Shown here piece by piece: positions 25,967 through 34,974 of a DNA stretch of 64,000 nucleotides; position 1 is the stretch's first letter, and the number at the start of each line of letters is the position of its first letter. This stretch comes from an uncultured Acidobacteriia bacterium (GTDB taxonomy: Bacteria > Acidobacteriota > Terriglobia > Bryobacterales > Bryobacteraceae), in contig CAIXXM010000030.1 of the NCBI GenBank assembly GCA_903923395.1, positions 109,537 to 173,536 of the forward strand, in the 5' to 3' direction. A program made the translations under genes and the position numbers. Below the pieces are notes generated by a model. It was not told where the DNA came from. It saw only the letters and a program-made list of their open reading frames with translations, and made no database searches.

Positions 25967-27409
25967 CTAAGCAAAGATGCCCCGATGAACTTCCCCCGCC
26001 GTATCGGTCAGGCGGAAATCGCGCCCGGAATAACGGTAGGTCAACTTCAGGTGATCCATACCCATCAGCGCCAGCACCGTCGCGTGGAAGTCATGGATAT
26101 GCATCCGGTTTTCCGCCGCATGATACCCGAACTCATCCGTGGATCCATACGCGAAGCCCGGCTTCGTGCCGCCACCGGCCATGAAAAGCGAGTAGCCGTA
26201 CGGATTGTGATCCCGGCCGTTGCCGCTCTCCGAAATCGGCGTGCGCCCGAATTCACCGCTCCAGATCACCAGCGTGTCCTTGAGTAAACCGCGCGCCTTC
26301 AGGTCCTTCAACAATCCGGCAATCGGCTTATCCACTTCCGCCGCGTTCTCATTGTGTTTGTTGAACAGATCCGAGTGCTGATCCCACTTGTAGCTGTGTG
26401 TGCACTGGATGAAGCGAACATCTTTTTCCGCCAGGCGACGCGCCAACAGACACTGCCAGCCGAAATCAGCCGTCTTCGGATCATCCAAACCATAGAGTTT
26501 CTTCGTCGCTTCGGATTCGCCCGAAACATCGAAAACCTTCGCCGCTTCGGCCTGCATACGGAACGCCATCTCGAAACTCTGGATGCGCGTTTCCAGCTCA
26601 TCATCGGTCTTCCAGAGTTCCTGGTGCTTGCGGTTGATGGCCTGGATCATATCCAGCTCATACCGCTGCTGTTCCCGCGTCAAACCCTGGCTCGCCAGAT
26701 ACTCAATCGGCTCCTTCTGGATTTCATTGACCTGCATGCCTGCATGACCAATCGCCGTACCCGCCACAGAGCCAGGCAGGAACCCCGAGGCCCAGTTCTT
26801 CGAACCGCCATGCGACAGCGCCGGCTTGATGGTGATGTAGCCCGGCAGGTTCCGGTTCTCTGAACCGAGCCCGTACAACACCCAGGAACCGAAGCTCGGC
26901 CGTGTGAAGGTGAACGTGCCCGTGAAGGTCTGCAGCAGCGCCGCCCCGTGGTCAACGCCCTCACCCACCATGGAACGCACCACGCACAGATCATCCGCAC
27001 ACTCGCGGATATTCGGCAGCAAGTTACTGATCGGCAACCCGCTCTGCCCGCAGTTCTTGAACGTCCACGGCGACTTCATCAAGCCGCCGGTCTTGTTCGA
27101 GAAGCTCAACGGCTGCTTGATCGGCAGAGGCTTCCCGTCATTGGCATCCAGATACGGCTTCGGGTCGAACGTATCAATCGACGAAGGGCCGCCGTGCATG
27201 AAGAGGAAGATCACCCGCTTGGCCCGTGCCTGGAACATGGGCGTCTTCGGAGCCAACGCATCCACGCCATCCGCGCCCGCCAGCACTGATTGCAGACCCA
27301 GCAACCCGGTCCCGCAGCCAGCGGCACGCAGGATCGCGCGCCGGGACATCTGCGTCAACCCGGGAGCCTTCTGGATAAAGTTGTGCAATTCCATCTTTCT
27401 GGGGTCCAT
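25967..27409 (-). CDS. DUF1501 domain protein (sulfatase-fold, exported)
   Basis: 480 residues. The leader MSRRAILRAAGCGTGLLGL has a twin-arginine motif. VIFLFMHGGPSSIDTFDPKP and VIWSGEFGRTPISESGNGRD are hallmark DUF1501 motifs of an alkaline-phosphatase-like fold. HDFHATVLALMGMDHLKL is near the C-terminus. The gene has GAGGAG before its ATG and follows the PSD1 gene by 10 bases, the standard pairing in planctomycetes and acidobacteria. The activity of the pair is undetermined; a role in extracellular polymer breakdown is usually assumed. Confidence 0.92.
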   Translation of the reverse strand: MDPRKMELHNFIQKAPGLTQMSRRAILRAAGCGTGLLGLQSVLAGADGVDALAPKTPMFQARAKRVIFLFMHGGPSSIDTFDPKPYLDANDGKPLPIKQPLSFSNKTGGLMKSPWTFKNCGQSGLPISNLLPNIRECADDLCVVRSMVGEGVDHGAALLQTFTGTFTFTRPSFGSWVLYGLGSENRNLPGYITIKPALSHGGSKNWASGFLPGSVAGTAIGHAGMQVNEIQKEPIEYLASQGLTREQQRYELDMIQAINRKHQELWKTDDELETRIQSFEMAFRMQAEAAKVFDVSGESEATKKLYGLDDPKTADFGWQCLLARRLAEKDVRFIQCTHSYKWDQHSDLFNKHNENAAEVDKPIAGLLKDLKARGLLKDTLVIWSGEFGRTPISESGNGRDHNPYGYSLFMAGGGTKPGFAYGSTDEFGYHAAENRMHIHDFHATVLALMGMDHLKLTYRYSGRDFRLTDTAGEVHRGIFA

Positions 27410-27419
27410 TGTGTCTCCT

Positions 27420-30233
27420 CTAATACACGTACATGAATTCGTTCGAGGCCATCAGCGCATGCGTAAAGCTCGACCAGGCCTTCGCTTCATCCATGTCCTT
27501 CCACTTCGTCCGCAGGCTCTGGATATAACTCAGGCTGCGGTCGACTTCCCCTGCATCCGGCTTGCGATCCAGAATCCGCACATAGAGTTCTTCCAGGCGC
27601 CGGCGGTCCTGTTTTTCCTGCTGTAACACCCGTGCCGCCAGGTTCTTCGCCTCCCGCACCACCAGCGGACTGTTCATCACAAACAGCGCCTGCGTTGCCA
27701 CCGTGGTATTCGCCCGCTTCCCATCCGGTGTCGCAGCATCGCCGAAATCAAAGAGCGCGTAAAGTGTTGGCAGGTTCGAACGGCGCAGCGGCAGATAAAT
27801 ACTGCGGCGGTTTGTTGCTTCCGGATTCATGCTGATGCGGCTCGCCGAGGTTTCCCCATCCGTGCCAACGCCGGGGTCCAGCGTGCCACCCATGGTCACA
27901 TCCAAATCCCCACCCAGGGCGAGGAAGGCATCACGGATTTCTTCAATGCTCAGACGCTGCCGGGGGAAGTGCGAGATCAAACGATTTTCCGGATCCTTCG
28001 CCTTTGTCGCGTCGTCATAATTCGCCGCCTGCTGATAAGTCTTCGACAGCATAATCATGCGGTGCATCTTCTTGATGGACCAGCCGTTCTCCATGAAGGT
28101 CCGCGCCAGATAGTCAAGTAACTCGGGATTACTGGGCTTCTCTCCCAAACGCCCGAAGTTATCCGGCGTGCGGCTCAAGCCATCGCCGAAATGCCCCTGC
28201 CAGATCCGGTTTGCCATCACACGCGCGGGCAAAGGATTGCGGGGATCCACAATCCAGTTCGCCAATTCCAGACGCCCGCTCTTGGTCTGCACGGGAGGCG
28301 CTGGTGCATTCAAGGCCAGGATCGCCGGCACCGTGCGCTCCACTTTGTCTCCCAGGCTGTGATAGTCGCCGCGAACGAAGATCTTTTGATCCATCGTCTC
28401 GCCTTCTTTCACGGCACATGCCATCGGAATCTCTTCCGTCGGCAGATTCTTTTCGAGCTTCGCCGCTTGCTCCAGCAGCGCGGTAACATCCTTCGCCTTC
28501 TCTGCGGGGAGCAATGCAACCTGCTCTTCCCGGGTGCGGAAGGCCGGTCCGCCCTTTGACCATGTTGCCGCGAAAAATGGATACTGCGCCTTCACGGGCT
28601 CCGGTCTGGGGCCAGCCAGCTTGCCAGACGACGGGAACCGCTGCTGCGCCTGCCGCCACCAGCCCATATCCTGGTCATACTGGGCCGCACCGCGGTGGAA
28701 TTCATCTTGATACTCACGCGCCACCTGCTGCCGTGTCGCATCGGTCGCCGCATGCCACTTGGCCAGTTCCGGACGGTCTTTCTGCGAGAGATAACTTACC
28801 CAGGCACCGAGTAACTTCGCATCCAGCTTTGTCTCCGCGGCAACGGCAGCCAGCGGTTCATTCTTCGCGTACACACGGTAAGCCGCAGCCATCAACGCAG
28901 GGATCTGCTTTTCCTGCATGTCGCGGTTCTTCTTGGCTTCACGGTCAAAGTCCACGATCTTGGTGATCTTCTTATCCAGATCCAGATACTCATTCCACTT
29001 CTTCCGGAACGAGTCAAACTGCGCCTGCGGAGCGAGCGGGGTCTCAATGGGGTCGCCTGTCTCACCTTTCGCATAACTCAGCGTGGAGGCGAAAATCGCG
29101 GCGAACTGATAGTAATCGCGGGTGGCGATGGGGTCGAACTTATGGTCATGGCAGCGGGCACAGTTCACCGTAAGTCCCAGGAAAGCCTTCGAAGTCACTT
29201 CAATCTGGTCATCCACCACGTCATAGCGCTTCAAGGGAAGATCCTTCTGCGCCAGCGCCTTCTTCCCCAGCGCCAGGAAGCCTGTCGCCACAATGCCGCG
29301 GTAACCGACGCCGGAATTCGGATCCGCCGCCAGAATATCCCCGGCCAGCTGTTCTTTCACGAACTGGTTGTAGGGCATATCGTCATTGAAGCTTTGCACC
29401 ACATAGTCGCGGTATCGCCAGGCGTGCGGATAGCGGTGGTCTTCATCGCTGCCGGTCGAATCGGCGTAGCGCATCACATCGAGCCAATGCCGGCCCCAGC
29501 GTTCGCCATAGCGAGGGGAAGCGAGCAAGCGGTCAATCACCTTCTCATACGCCTTGGGGGAGTTATCGGCGAGGAATGCCTGCAGTTCCTGTTCCGTCGG
29601 CGGCAGGCCTGTGAGGTCAAAGGTCGCGCGGCGCAACAAGGTTGCCTTATCGGCCTGTGGTGCCGGCTTCAACCCGTTCTTTTCGAGATTCGCCAGAATG
29701 AAGCGGTCAATCTCACTGTTCGCCCAATTCTGCGTCTTCACGGCAGGTGCCGGCGCTTTGGACATCGGCTTGAAGGCCCAGAAGTTCTTGTCGGCATCCG
29801 TGATCACGCCGCGCAATGACACCGGACGCACCCCGGTACCGGAGAGTGATTCTCCCGCGGCGGCTACAGAAGCGGGAATCGGAGCCCCGGCCGCCAGCCA
29901 TTCCTTCAAATCGGATATCGCTTCCGGCGAAAGCTTGCCCTGAGGTGGCATTTTGACGCGCCCCTCATAGCTCAACACCTGATACAGCAGACTCTTTTCC
30001 GGCGCATCGGCCTTGCCGAAAATTCCGGTCGCACCAGCCTCCCGGATGCCCTCAGGCGAACTCAGATCAATCCCGCCACTCTTCAATTTCGAGTTGTGAC
30101 ACCCCTGACAGCTCTTCACGAACATGGGCCTCGCATGCTTCTCAAAGACTTCCAGTTGAGCGGGCGTCTGTGCCACTGCGGGGAGCGCAGCCAAAACGAG
30201 GAGGGAAAGGGACAGTGAGCTGCGGAGATGCAT
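27420..30233 (-). CDS. PSD1 (DUF1549/DUF1553) protein with cytochrome c-type N-domain
   Basis: 937 residues, with a signal peptide (LSLSLLVLAALPAVAQ). Residues about 30-115 form a planctomycete cytochrome c domain with one haem site (KSCQGCHNSKLKSGGIDLSS). DUF1549 follows (ANSEIDRFILANLEKNGLKP; DLTGLPPTEQELQAFL; YADSTGSDEDHRYPHAWRYR), and DUF1553 ends the protein (NPLPARVMANRIWQGHFGDG; FVMNSPLVVREAKNLA). Also present is CARCHDHKFDP, a second CxxCH. It pairs with DUF1501 downstream. Probably a periplasmic redox enzyme complex; the substrate is unknown. Confidence 0.93.
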   Translation of the reverse strand: MHLRSSLSLSLLVLAALPAVAQTPAQLEVFEKHARPMFVKSCQGCHNSKLKSGGIDLSSPEGIREAGATGIFGKADAPEKSLLYQVLSYEGRVKMPPQGKLSPEAISDLKEWLAAGAPIPASVAAAGESLSGTGVRPVSLRGVITDADKNFWAFKPMSKAPAPAVKTQNWANSEIDRFILANLEKNGLKPAPQADKATLLRRATFDLTGLPPTEQELQAFLADNSPKAYEKVIDRLLASPRYGERWGRHWLDVMRYADSTGSDEDHRYPHAWRYRDYVVQSFNDDMPYNQFVKEQLAGDILAADPNSGVGYRGIVATGFLALGKKALAQKDLPLKRYDVVDDQIEVTSKAFLGLTVNCARCHDHKFDPIATRDYYQFAAIFASTLSYAKGETGDPIETPLAPQAQFDSFRKKWNEYLDLDKKITKIVDFDREAKKNRDMQEKQIPALMAAAYRVYAKNEPLAAVAAETKLDAKLLGAWVSYLSQKDRPELAKWHAATDATRQQVAREYQDEFHRGAAQYDQDMGWWRQAQQRFPSSGKLAGPRPEPVKAQYPFFAATWSKGGPAFRTREEQVALLPAEKAKDVTALLEQAAKLEKNLPTEEIPMACAVKEGETMDQKIFVRGDYHSLGDKVERTVPAILALNAPAPPVQTKSGRLELANWIVDPRNPLPARVMANRIWQGHFGDGLSRTPDNFGRLGEKPSNPELLDYLARTFMENGWSIKKMHRMIMLSKTYQQAANYDDATKAKDPENRLISHFPRQRLSIEEIRDAFLALGGDLDVTMGGTLDPGVGTDGETSASRISMNPEATNRRSIYLPLRRSNLPTLYALFDFGDAATPDGKRANTTVATQALFVMNSPLVVREAKNLAARVLQQEKQDRRRLEELYVRILDRKPDAGEVDRSLSYIQSLRTKWKDMDEAKAWSSFTHALMASNEFMYVY

Positions 30234-30273
30234 AGGTTTTTGGTCTGCTTTAACGATAACTCGCTTGCACCGG

Positions 30274-30279
30274 ATTATA
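30274..30279 (-). promoter_or_regulatory. Candidate -10 box of the PSD1-DUF1501-larE operon
   Basis: TATAAT on the minus strand lies 41 bases before the PSD1 ATG, inside a small hairpin with GCTTGC/GCAAGC arms. No good -35 hexamer is seen at 16-18 bases. Confidence 0.35.
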
Positions 30280-30300
30280 TCGCAAGCAGGCCGCTCTTCC

Positions 30301-30866
30301 CTACTGCAGCGTATGAACCACCACCAATTCCACCTGGATGGGAGTCTGCGCCTTGAACTTCGCCCGGATCACTGCCTGAAAATACTTAGGCAATTCTCCC
30401 TTCGCGCCGCGCACCGAAGCCACCAGCCGAGCCGCATAATCCGGCCGCGTCACGTATTCGACGGCTGCCCGGGTCCCCTCTGTCGTGGTGGAGGCCAGCA
30501 TCAGGATTCGCCCCGCGCCATGCAAACCGGGCAAGCGCGTAATCAAGGCGTGGCTTTCGATGAGATTCGTACGGTCCGGCGTCCACGTCTCGACGAACGT
30601 CTTCGGTTCCCCATTGCGCGGACGCAAGTTCGTGATCCGCCCGTGCTCGATGACGAAATCCTGTTGCACGGGAAGATCCTTCGCCTGCAAGTTGAACTTC
30701 GGCGGACCCACAAAAATCACGTTGTGTTTGCCGATCTCTTCCCAGCTCAGCGCGCTGCTCATCACCAGGCTCAGTTCTTTGTGTGCTGCGAAGAAGAGTC
30801 GGGCTAAATCAAAAGCTCTCCACAATACGCCGGAGCTGTGCCTCCCGCAACGTCTCTTCCGCCGCC
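30301..30866 (-). pseudogene. Remnant of an acidobacterial predicted regulator: N-tip joined to C-terminal part
   Basis: On the minus strand, 30866-30808 encodes AAAEETLREAQLRRIVES, which resembles the start of the large acidobacterial regulator-like proteins. It runs straight, with a +1 frame change and a stop, into about 170 residues resembling their C-terminal end (FDLARLFFAAHKELSLVMSS; SWEEIGKHNVIFVGPPKFN; SHALITRLPGLHGAGRIL; FKAQTPIQVELVVVHTLQ). The middle of the protein is missing here, and part of it is found inverted just alongside. A longer open frame exists but its first 95 residues are unlike any protein I know. I judge this a pseudogene. Confidence 0.6.
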
Positions 30867-30867
30867 G

Positions 30868-31050
30868 CTGGAAGGGACAGCGGGCGAACTGAAGGAATAC
30901 ACGGTTGGGGTCGAGGCATTTGGCAAACCGGCCGGGTATGACCCGAAGGTGGATTCCTCCGTCCGCGTGCAGGCCGGCAAACTCCGGGCCCGGCTCGAAG
31001 AGTACTATCGCGACGAAGGCGCGGGCGATGAACTGCAATACCAAATCCCT
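30868..31050 (+). pseudogene. Inverted internal piece of the same regulator-like gene
   Basis: The plus strand reads LEGTAGELKEYTVGVEAFGK, then DPKVDSSVRVQAGKLRARL and EEYYRDEG. This is the conserved N-terminal block of acidobacterial regulator-like proteins, normally found 25-30 residues after the LRRI-type start now lying on the other strand next to it. The block ends near DELQYQIP, where such proteins continue into a long middle region. Here it meets a TonB receptor fragment in another frame. No start codon or RBS serves it. Confidence 0.6.
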
Positions 31051-31622
31051 TCGACGTCCGCCATGAGTGGGCGTTGTCTGATTTCTACGCCAAGTACATC
31101 GGCTCATTCTCTGCGATGTATGGCGCCCCGAAGCTGCTCAACCGCAATATCATTCTGCGCGAACTCGCTGGTGGCTGGAATATCTCCACACGCTTCACGG
31201 CGCGCTCCAGCACACCCGTGAATGTCGTCTCCGGCGCCGACTATGCCCTCACCGGCACACCCAACCAGCGCCCCAATGTGAATGGAAACCCCATCCTGCC
31301 CTCAGACCGGAGCTTGAGCGAGAAGCTCGCGCAGTGGTTTGATTCCACGGTATTTTCAAAACCAGCCAACGGCACTTTCGGCAACCTGGGCCGCAATGCC
31401 CTGCTCGGACCCGGACAGAATTCCCTGAACGCCGCCATGCTCAAGAACTTCCCGTTCACACACAGCAACAGGCGCTATGTACAATTCCGCATGGAGGCGT
31501 TCAGCTTGTTCAACCACCCCATCTTTTCGAATCCCGGCAACTCACTGGCCAGCAACCTTGGCAAAATTACCAGCGCCAGTGGTGACCGCCAACTCCAAAT
31601 GGCCCTCAAGGTGGTTTTCTAA
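31047..31622 (+). pseudogene. C-terminal remnant of a TonB-dependent receptor
   Basis: About 191 residues from PFDVRHEWALSDFYAKYIG to the barrel end ALKVVF. Motifs of the last strands of acidobacterial receptors are intact (REVAGGWN-like RELAGGWNISTRFTARSS; LTGTPNQRPNVNGNP; LLGPGQNSLNAAMLKNF; FRMEAFSLFNHPIFSNP). The signal peptide, regulatory domain, plug and most of the barrel are gone. The stop lies one base before the next ATG, so a complete receptor once preceded the hydrolase in an operon. TTG at 31074 could start a non-functional product. Confidence 0.75.
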
Positions 31623-31623
31623 G

Positions 31624-32820
31624 ATGCTTCCTCTCTTCACTCTGTTCCTTGCCGCCTCCGTGCAGGATCCCGATGCCCTCCGCATGAAGATACGGGATAC
31701 CTTCCACGTTCCGCGCACGCTGCCCGCCGTCGAAACCCGCACTTACGGTTCCTTTGAACCCGAACCGGGCGTAACCGCGGAGCGCATTTCCTATGTCACG
31801 CAGTTAGGCATGCGCGTCCCCGCCATCGTTTACCGCCCCACCGCCACGGCCACCACGAAACGCCCGGCGCTGGTGATCGTCAATGGCCACGGCGGCGATA
31901 AGTACACCTGGTATTCCGTCTACTCCGGCATTCTCTTTGCCCGCTCCGGTGCCGTGGTCATCACTTATGACCCCATTGGCGAAGGCGAGCGGAACATCAA
32001 CCGGAAAGACGGAACGCGCCAGCATGACCGCTATGTCGCGCCCGATGAGAATGGACGCTATATGGGTGGACTCATGATGATGGATCTTATGCAGGCCGTC
32101 AGTTATCTGCTCACGCGCCCTGACGTGGACCCCAGACGCATTGGCGCCACAGGTTACTCCATGGGTTCCTTCGTCACCGCTGTCGCCTGCGCTGTGGATA
32201 CACGCATCCACGCCTGCGCTCCCACCGCCGGCGGCTTTCTCGATGGCACAGGCGGTTACTGGGATTCCAGCACCAAGAAGATGTGCCAGGCCATCCCTTA
32301 CCAGTCACTGGCTTTTCTGGGCGACCGCGGCCCCGTTCTCTACAGCCTGAATGCCCTTCGCGGACCGATGTTGATCCACAACGGCACCACGGATGAAGTC
32401 GTCGCCATTCCGAGCCATGGGCCGGACTTTTTCGCACAAATGCGGGCCGACACCGTCAAGGCGTTTGGAACCGGCAAAGGCGTCTTCACTTACAGCTTTA
32501 CGCCCGATGGCGGCCACCGCCCCTATTTCGTCACACGCCCCGTCGCCACGTGGTTCCATGAGCAACTTCACTTTCCGAACTGGAAGGCTATCTCCGACGG
32601 CGAAACAAAGATCAGTGATTGGGCGAAAGCCAACCAGGTTCCTATGGACAAGGCTTATGCCGATGATCACCGCGAAGGGGGCACAATCGCACTCGGCAAG
32701 AATATCCCCTGGCCCGCGCATGATCAGTTGAATGCCATCCCCGAAACGGAATGGCGCGAACACCAGAAGGACTATATACAGGAAGGCTGGTATGAGCGGA
32801 TTCCCCGCACTGTACAGTAA
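31624..32820 (+). CDS. Exported alpha/beta hydrolase (acetyl esterase / dienelactone hydrolase-like)
   Basis: 398 residues. A short hydrophobic leader (MLPLFTLFLAASVQ) suggests export. The nucleophile elbow is GATGYSMGSF (Ser179). LIHNGTTDEVV supplies the acid and DGGHRPYF the histidine. ALVIVNGHGGDKYTWY forms the oxyanion region. Such proteins are near acetyl-xylan esterases and the abhydrolase_7 group. I chose the ATG directly after the receptor remnant stop; an open frame extends 49 codons further upstream but overlaps that remnant. Its original promoter may have been lost with the receptor. Confidence 0.82.
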   Translation: MLPLFTLFLAASVQDPDALRMKIRDTFHVPRTLPAVETRTYGSFEPEPGVTAERISYVTQLGMRVPAIVYRPTATATTKRPALVIVNGHGGDKYTWYSVYSGILFARSGAVVITYDPIGEGERNINRKDGTRQHDRYVAPDENGRYMGGLMMMDLMQAVSYLLTRPDVDPRRIGATGYSMGSFVTAVACAVDTRIHACAPTAGGFLDGTGGYWDSSTKKMCQAIPYQSLAFLGDRGPVLYSLNALRGPMLIHNGTTDEVVAIPSHGPDFFAQMRADTVKAFGTGKGVFTYSFTPDGGHRPYFVTRPVATWFHEQLHFPNWKAISDGETKISDWAKANQVPMDKAYADDHREGGTIALGKNIPWPAHDQLNAIPETEWREHQKDYIQEGWYERIPRTVQ

Positions 32821-32822
32821 TA

Positions 32823-33665
32823 CTAATGCGTCATCGCATAGATGACATAGTTGACGCCCAGCTTGATGCCCAGTGAGGAGAACTTCTCCGGGTAAGACGG
32901 GTCATCGGCCCATTCCCAGGAATCGCCGACGTCATTGTTGAACATCATGGCCACCATCAGCCGGCCTTTGTCGTCGTAGATCCCGCGCCAGTGAGGCACT
33001 TCGCCGTCATTCCGGCAAAGACACGCGCGGCGCATGCCCCATTGCCCGGGAATCGTGAACCGCTCATCCAGATCATAGACCGCATGAAAGCTTGGGTCGC
33101 CATCCGCAATCTCCACAATCGGACGGTTGGGGAAGATCTTCGCCATGGTCTCGTTGAAACGGTCCCATTCTTCCGTACCCCAGAAGTCATCCAGCAGCAG
33201 AAAGCCGCCGCGCAGCAGGTATTCCCGCAAAGTCTTCACCTGGGAATCGGTCAGCAGCCAATCGCCCATCTCACCGGCAGTTAGCCAGGGCCAGTCATAG
33301 ATATCATCCGTATCATCGGGATTCACCGGCTGTTCCACGCTGCGCGTATGTACGCGGGTGAGCCGCCGCAGCGCCTGTGCGAAATGCCGGTCCGCTCTGG
33401 GATAATCCTGGCTCCAACTGGTTCCGCCCTGCGTCCAGTCCAGCGCGCCTCCCCAGCGGCGGCGGCTGAAGCGGGCATTCGGATGCGGCGGATACATCAA
33501 GCGCGCAAAGGTCCATTCGGTGCGCTCCGCGTAATCGGCCGGAAGTTCCACGGCATCATAAGCCTCTAAACTGCGCAGTTGCCGGAAAGGCTTTTCAAAC
33601 GCGCACACTAATCCGGCGAACACTACAGTACAACCAAGCACCGAGAATACGGTTCGTCTGGTCAT
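32823..33665 (-). CDS. DUF4159 domain protein
   Basis: 280 residues with an N-terminal signal sequence or anchor (VFSVLGCTVVFAGLVCAF). From about residue 45 it follows the DUF4159 pattern: FARLMYPPHPNARFSRRRWG, WTQGGTSWSQDYPRADRHFA, LREYLLRGGFLLLDDFWGTE, and PHWRGIYDDKGRLMVAMMFN. The family adopts a ThuA/glutamine-amidotransferase-like fold and is frequent in acidobacteria beside MoxR/BatA clusters, which are absent here. Function unknown. It is convergent with the hydrolase, with a 2-base gap. Confidence 0.8.
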   Translation of the reverse strand: MTRRTVFSVLGCTVVFAGLVCAFEKPFRQLRSLEAYDAVELPADYAERTEWTFARLMYPPHPNARFSRRRWGGALDWTQGGTSWSQDYPRADRHFAQALRRLTRVHTRSVEQPVNPDDTDDIYDWPWLTAGEMGDWLLTDSQVKTLREYLLRGGFLLLDDFWGTEEWDRFNETMAKIFPNRPIVEIADGDPSFHAVYDLDERFTIPGQWGMRRACLCRNDGEVPHWRGIYDDKGRLMVAMMFNNDVGDSWEWADDPSYPEKFSSLGIKLGVNYVIYAMTH

Positions 33666-33686
33666 GCGTATCTGGTGAGAATAGCA

Positions 33687-34940
33687 TCAATCGTTGCCGT
33701 ATGGCTTCTCGGCATTTCCACGGGGGCTCGGCGCCATCTGAAATGTTGCCAAACGGTCAGGATGCGCCGGATCATACACGGGCAGTCCCGGCAGCAGATA
33801 CTTCGCCAGCGGGAGCTTCTGTTCCTGGATCGCCGCCACAATACACTTCGCCAGTTCATAACTGCCGTAGTTGTTATGGTGCGTGCCATCGCCCGGAGCG
33901 AAAGCCTTCGGAGAATCCGGTTCCCCAATCGCCTCATAAAGCGTCTTGCTCATCGCGTTCAGATCGATGACCGCAACGTTCTCCTCTTTGCCCGTTTGCC
34001 GGACGGCCTCGGGATAATCACCAAGCGAGTTGAAAACCTTTCCATCGGGCCCGAAATTCCGGCGGTTCATTGGCGTGATGAGGACCGGAGTCACCCCCTT
34101 CTTCCGCGCCTCCGCAATCGTCCACTTCAGATCCGCTTTGTAAGTCGTGAAGGCTCCCACGCCCTCGCCCTTTTCCTTCATGTCGTTATGCCCGAACTGG
34201 ATCAACAGAAAGTCCCCCGGCTGTATGAGGGAAAGCACCTTGGCCAGACGCCGTTCCCCAATCCAGGACCGGATCGTTTCGCCGGATTCCCCATGATTCG
34301 CAATCGCCACGGTTGGCTGGAAGAATCTTGTGATCATCTGCCCCCAGCTGTTGAAAGGCTCGCCCGGTTGATCGGTCGAGGTGGAATCGCCTGCAATGTA
34401 GATGGTCGGAATCTTCCCGGCGGGTTCGATCTCAATCTTCCCCACCGCAGGATGTGCATCATTGAACTCGAGCGTCAGACGCTCATCCCAGGCCAGCGCC
34501 TCAGACGTGGTTTCCCGCGGCTTCAATTTCACCGTGGTCCCATCAGGAATCTGTGGCGTGCGGATGTTGACGATGAAACTGCGCGTCACAGCTTCCCCGG
34601 CATTGGTGGCAACGCCCTCCAGCATCAGGCGGCGCAACTCCGCCTTGACCGTTGTGAGGGAAGGCTGGTCCGTGCCTCCCAGAGTCAACGTGACCTTGTA
34701 GTTCCCTTCCGGCACGGCTGCGGAAAAGAAGAATGGCTTGGCGCTCACAGCGGCGTGCGGAGTGAGTTTGATCTCCGCACCGGAGTCATACCCGAAGCCT
34801 TTCTCTTTGGAGTAAACATCGCCCGGCACGACCTTGCGGCAATTCGAAAATGCCGTTTCCCCCAGGCTGAAACAGAGCGGCTTCATTTGCGCGGGCAGCA
34901 GAAACGGTACGGCAAACAGGCACAACAGAACAGAGCGCAT
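33687..34940 (-). CDS. Secreted SGNH rhamnogalacturonan acetylesterase-like protein
   Basis: 417 residues with signal peptide (VLLCLFAVPFLLPAQ). Residues about 20-165 are a beta-sandwich like the galactose-binding domain found in bacterial RGAEs. The SGNH hydrolase domain has block I YIAGDSTSTDQPGEPFNSWG, a catalytic Ser in GDS, NHGESG, block III FGHNDMKEKGEG and block V DGTHHNNYG. The family removes acetyl groups from rhamnogalacturonan I. It fits with the arabinofuranosidase and isomerases as plant-polymer functions. Confidence 0.87.
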   Translation of the reverse strand: MRSVLLCLFAVPFLLPAQMKPLCFSLGETAFSNCRKVVPGDVYSKEKGFGYDSGAEIKLTPHAAVSAKPFFFSAAVPEGNYKVTLTLGGTDQPSLTTVKAELRRLMLEGVATNAGEAVTRSFIVNIRTPQIPDGTTVKLKPRETTSEALAWDERLTLEFNDAHPAVGKIEIEPAGKIPTIYIAGDSTSTDQPGEPFNSWGQMITRFFQPTVAIANHGESGETIRSWIGERRLAKVLSLIQPGDFLLIQFGHNDMKEKGEGVGAFTTYKADLKWTIAEARKKGVTPVLITPMNRRNFGPDGKVFNSLGDYPEAVRQTGKEENVAVIDLNAMSKTLYEAIGEPDSPKAFAPGDGTHHNNYGSYELAKCIVAAIQEQKLPLAKYLLPGLPVYDPAHPDRLATFQMAPSPRGNAEKPYGND

Positions 34941-34974
34941 GGCCCCATTGTATGTCCTCCCGATATGATGTTAT

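Noticed and set aside
30800..31107. Upstream 95 residues of the minus-strand open frame in the regulator graveyard, as part of a real protein
   Set aside because: In that frame the sequence is Arg-rich and unlike the family; the meaningful residues lie in other frames and on the other strand.
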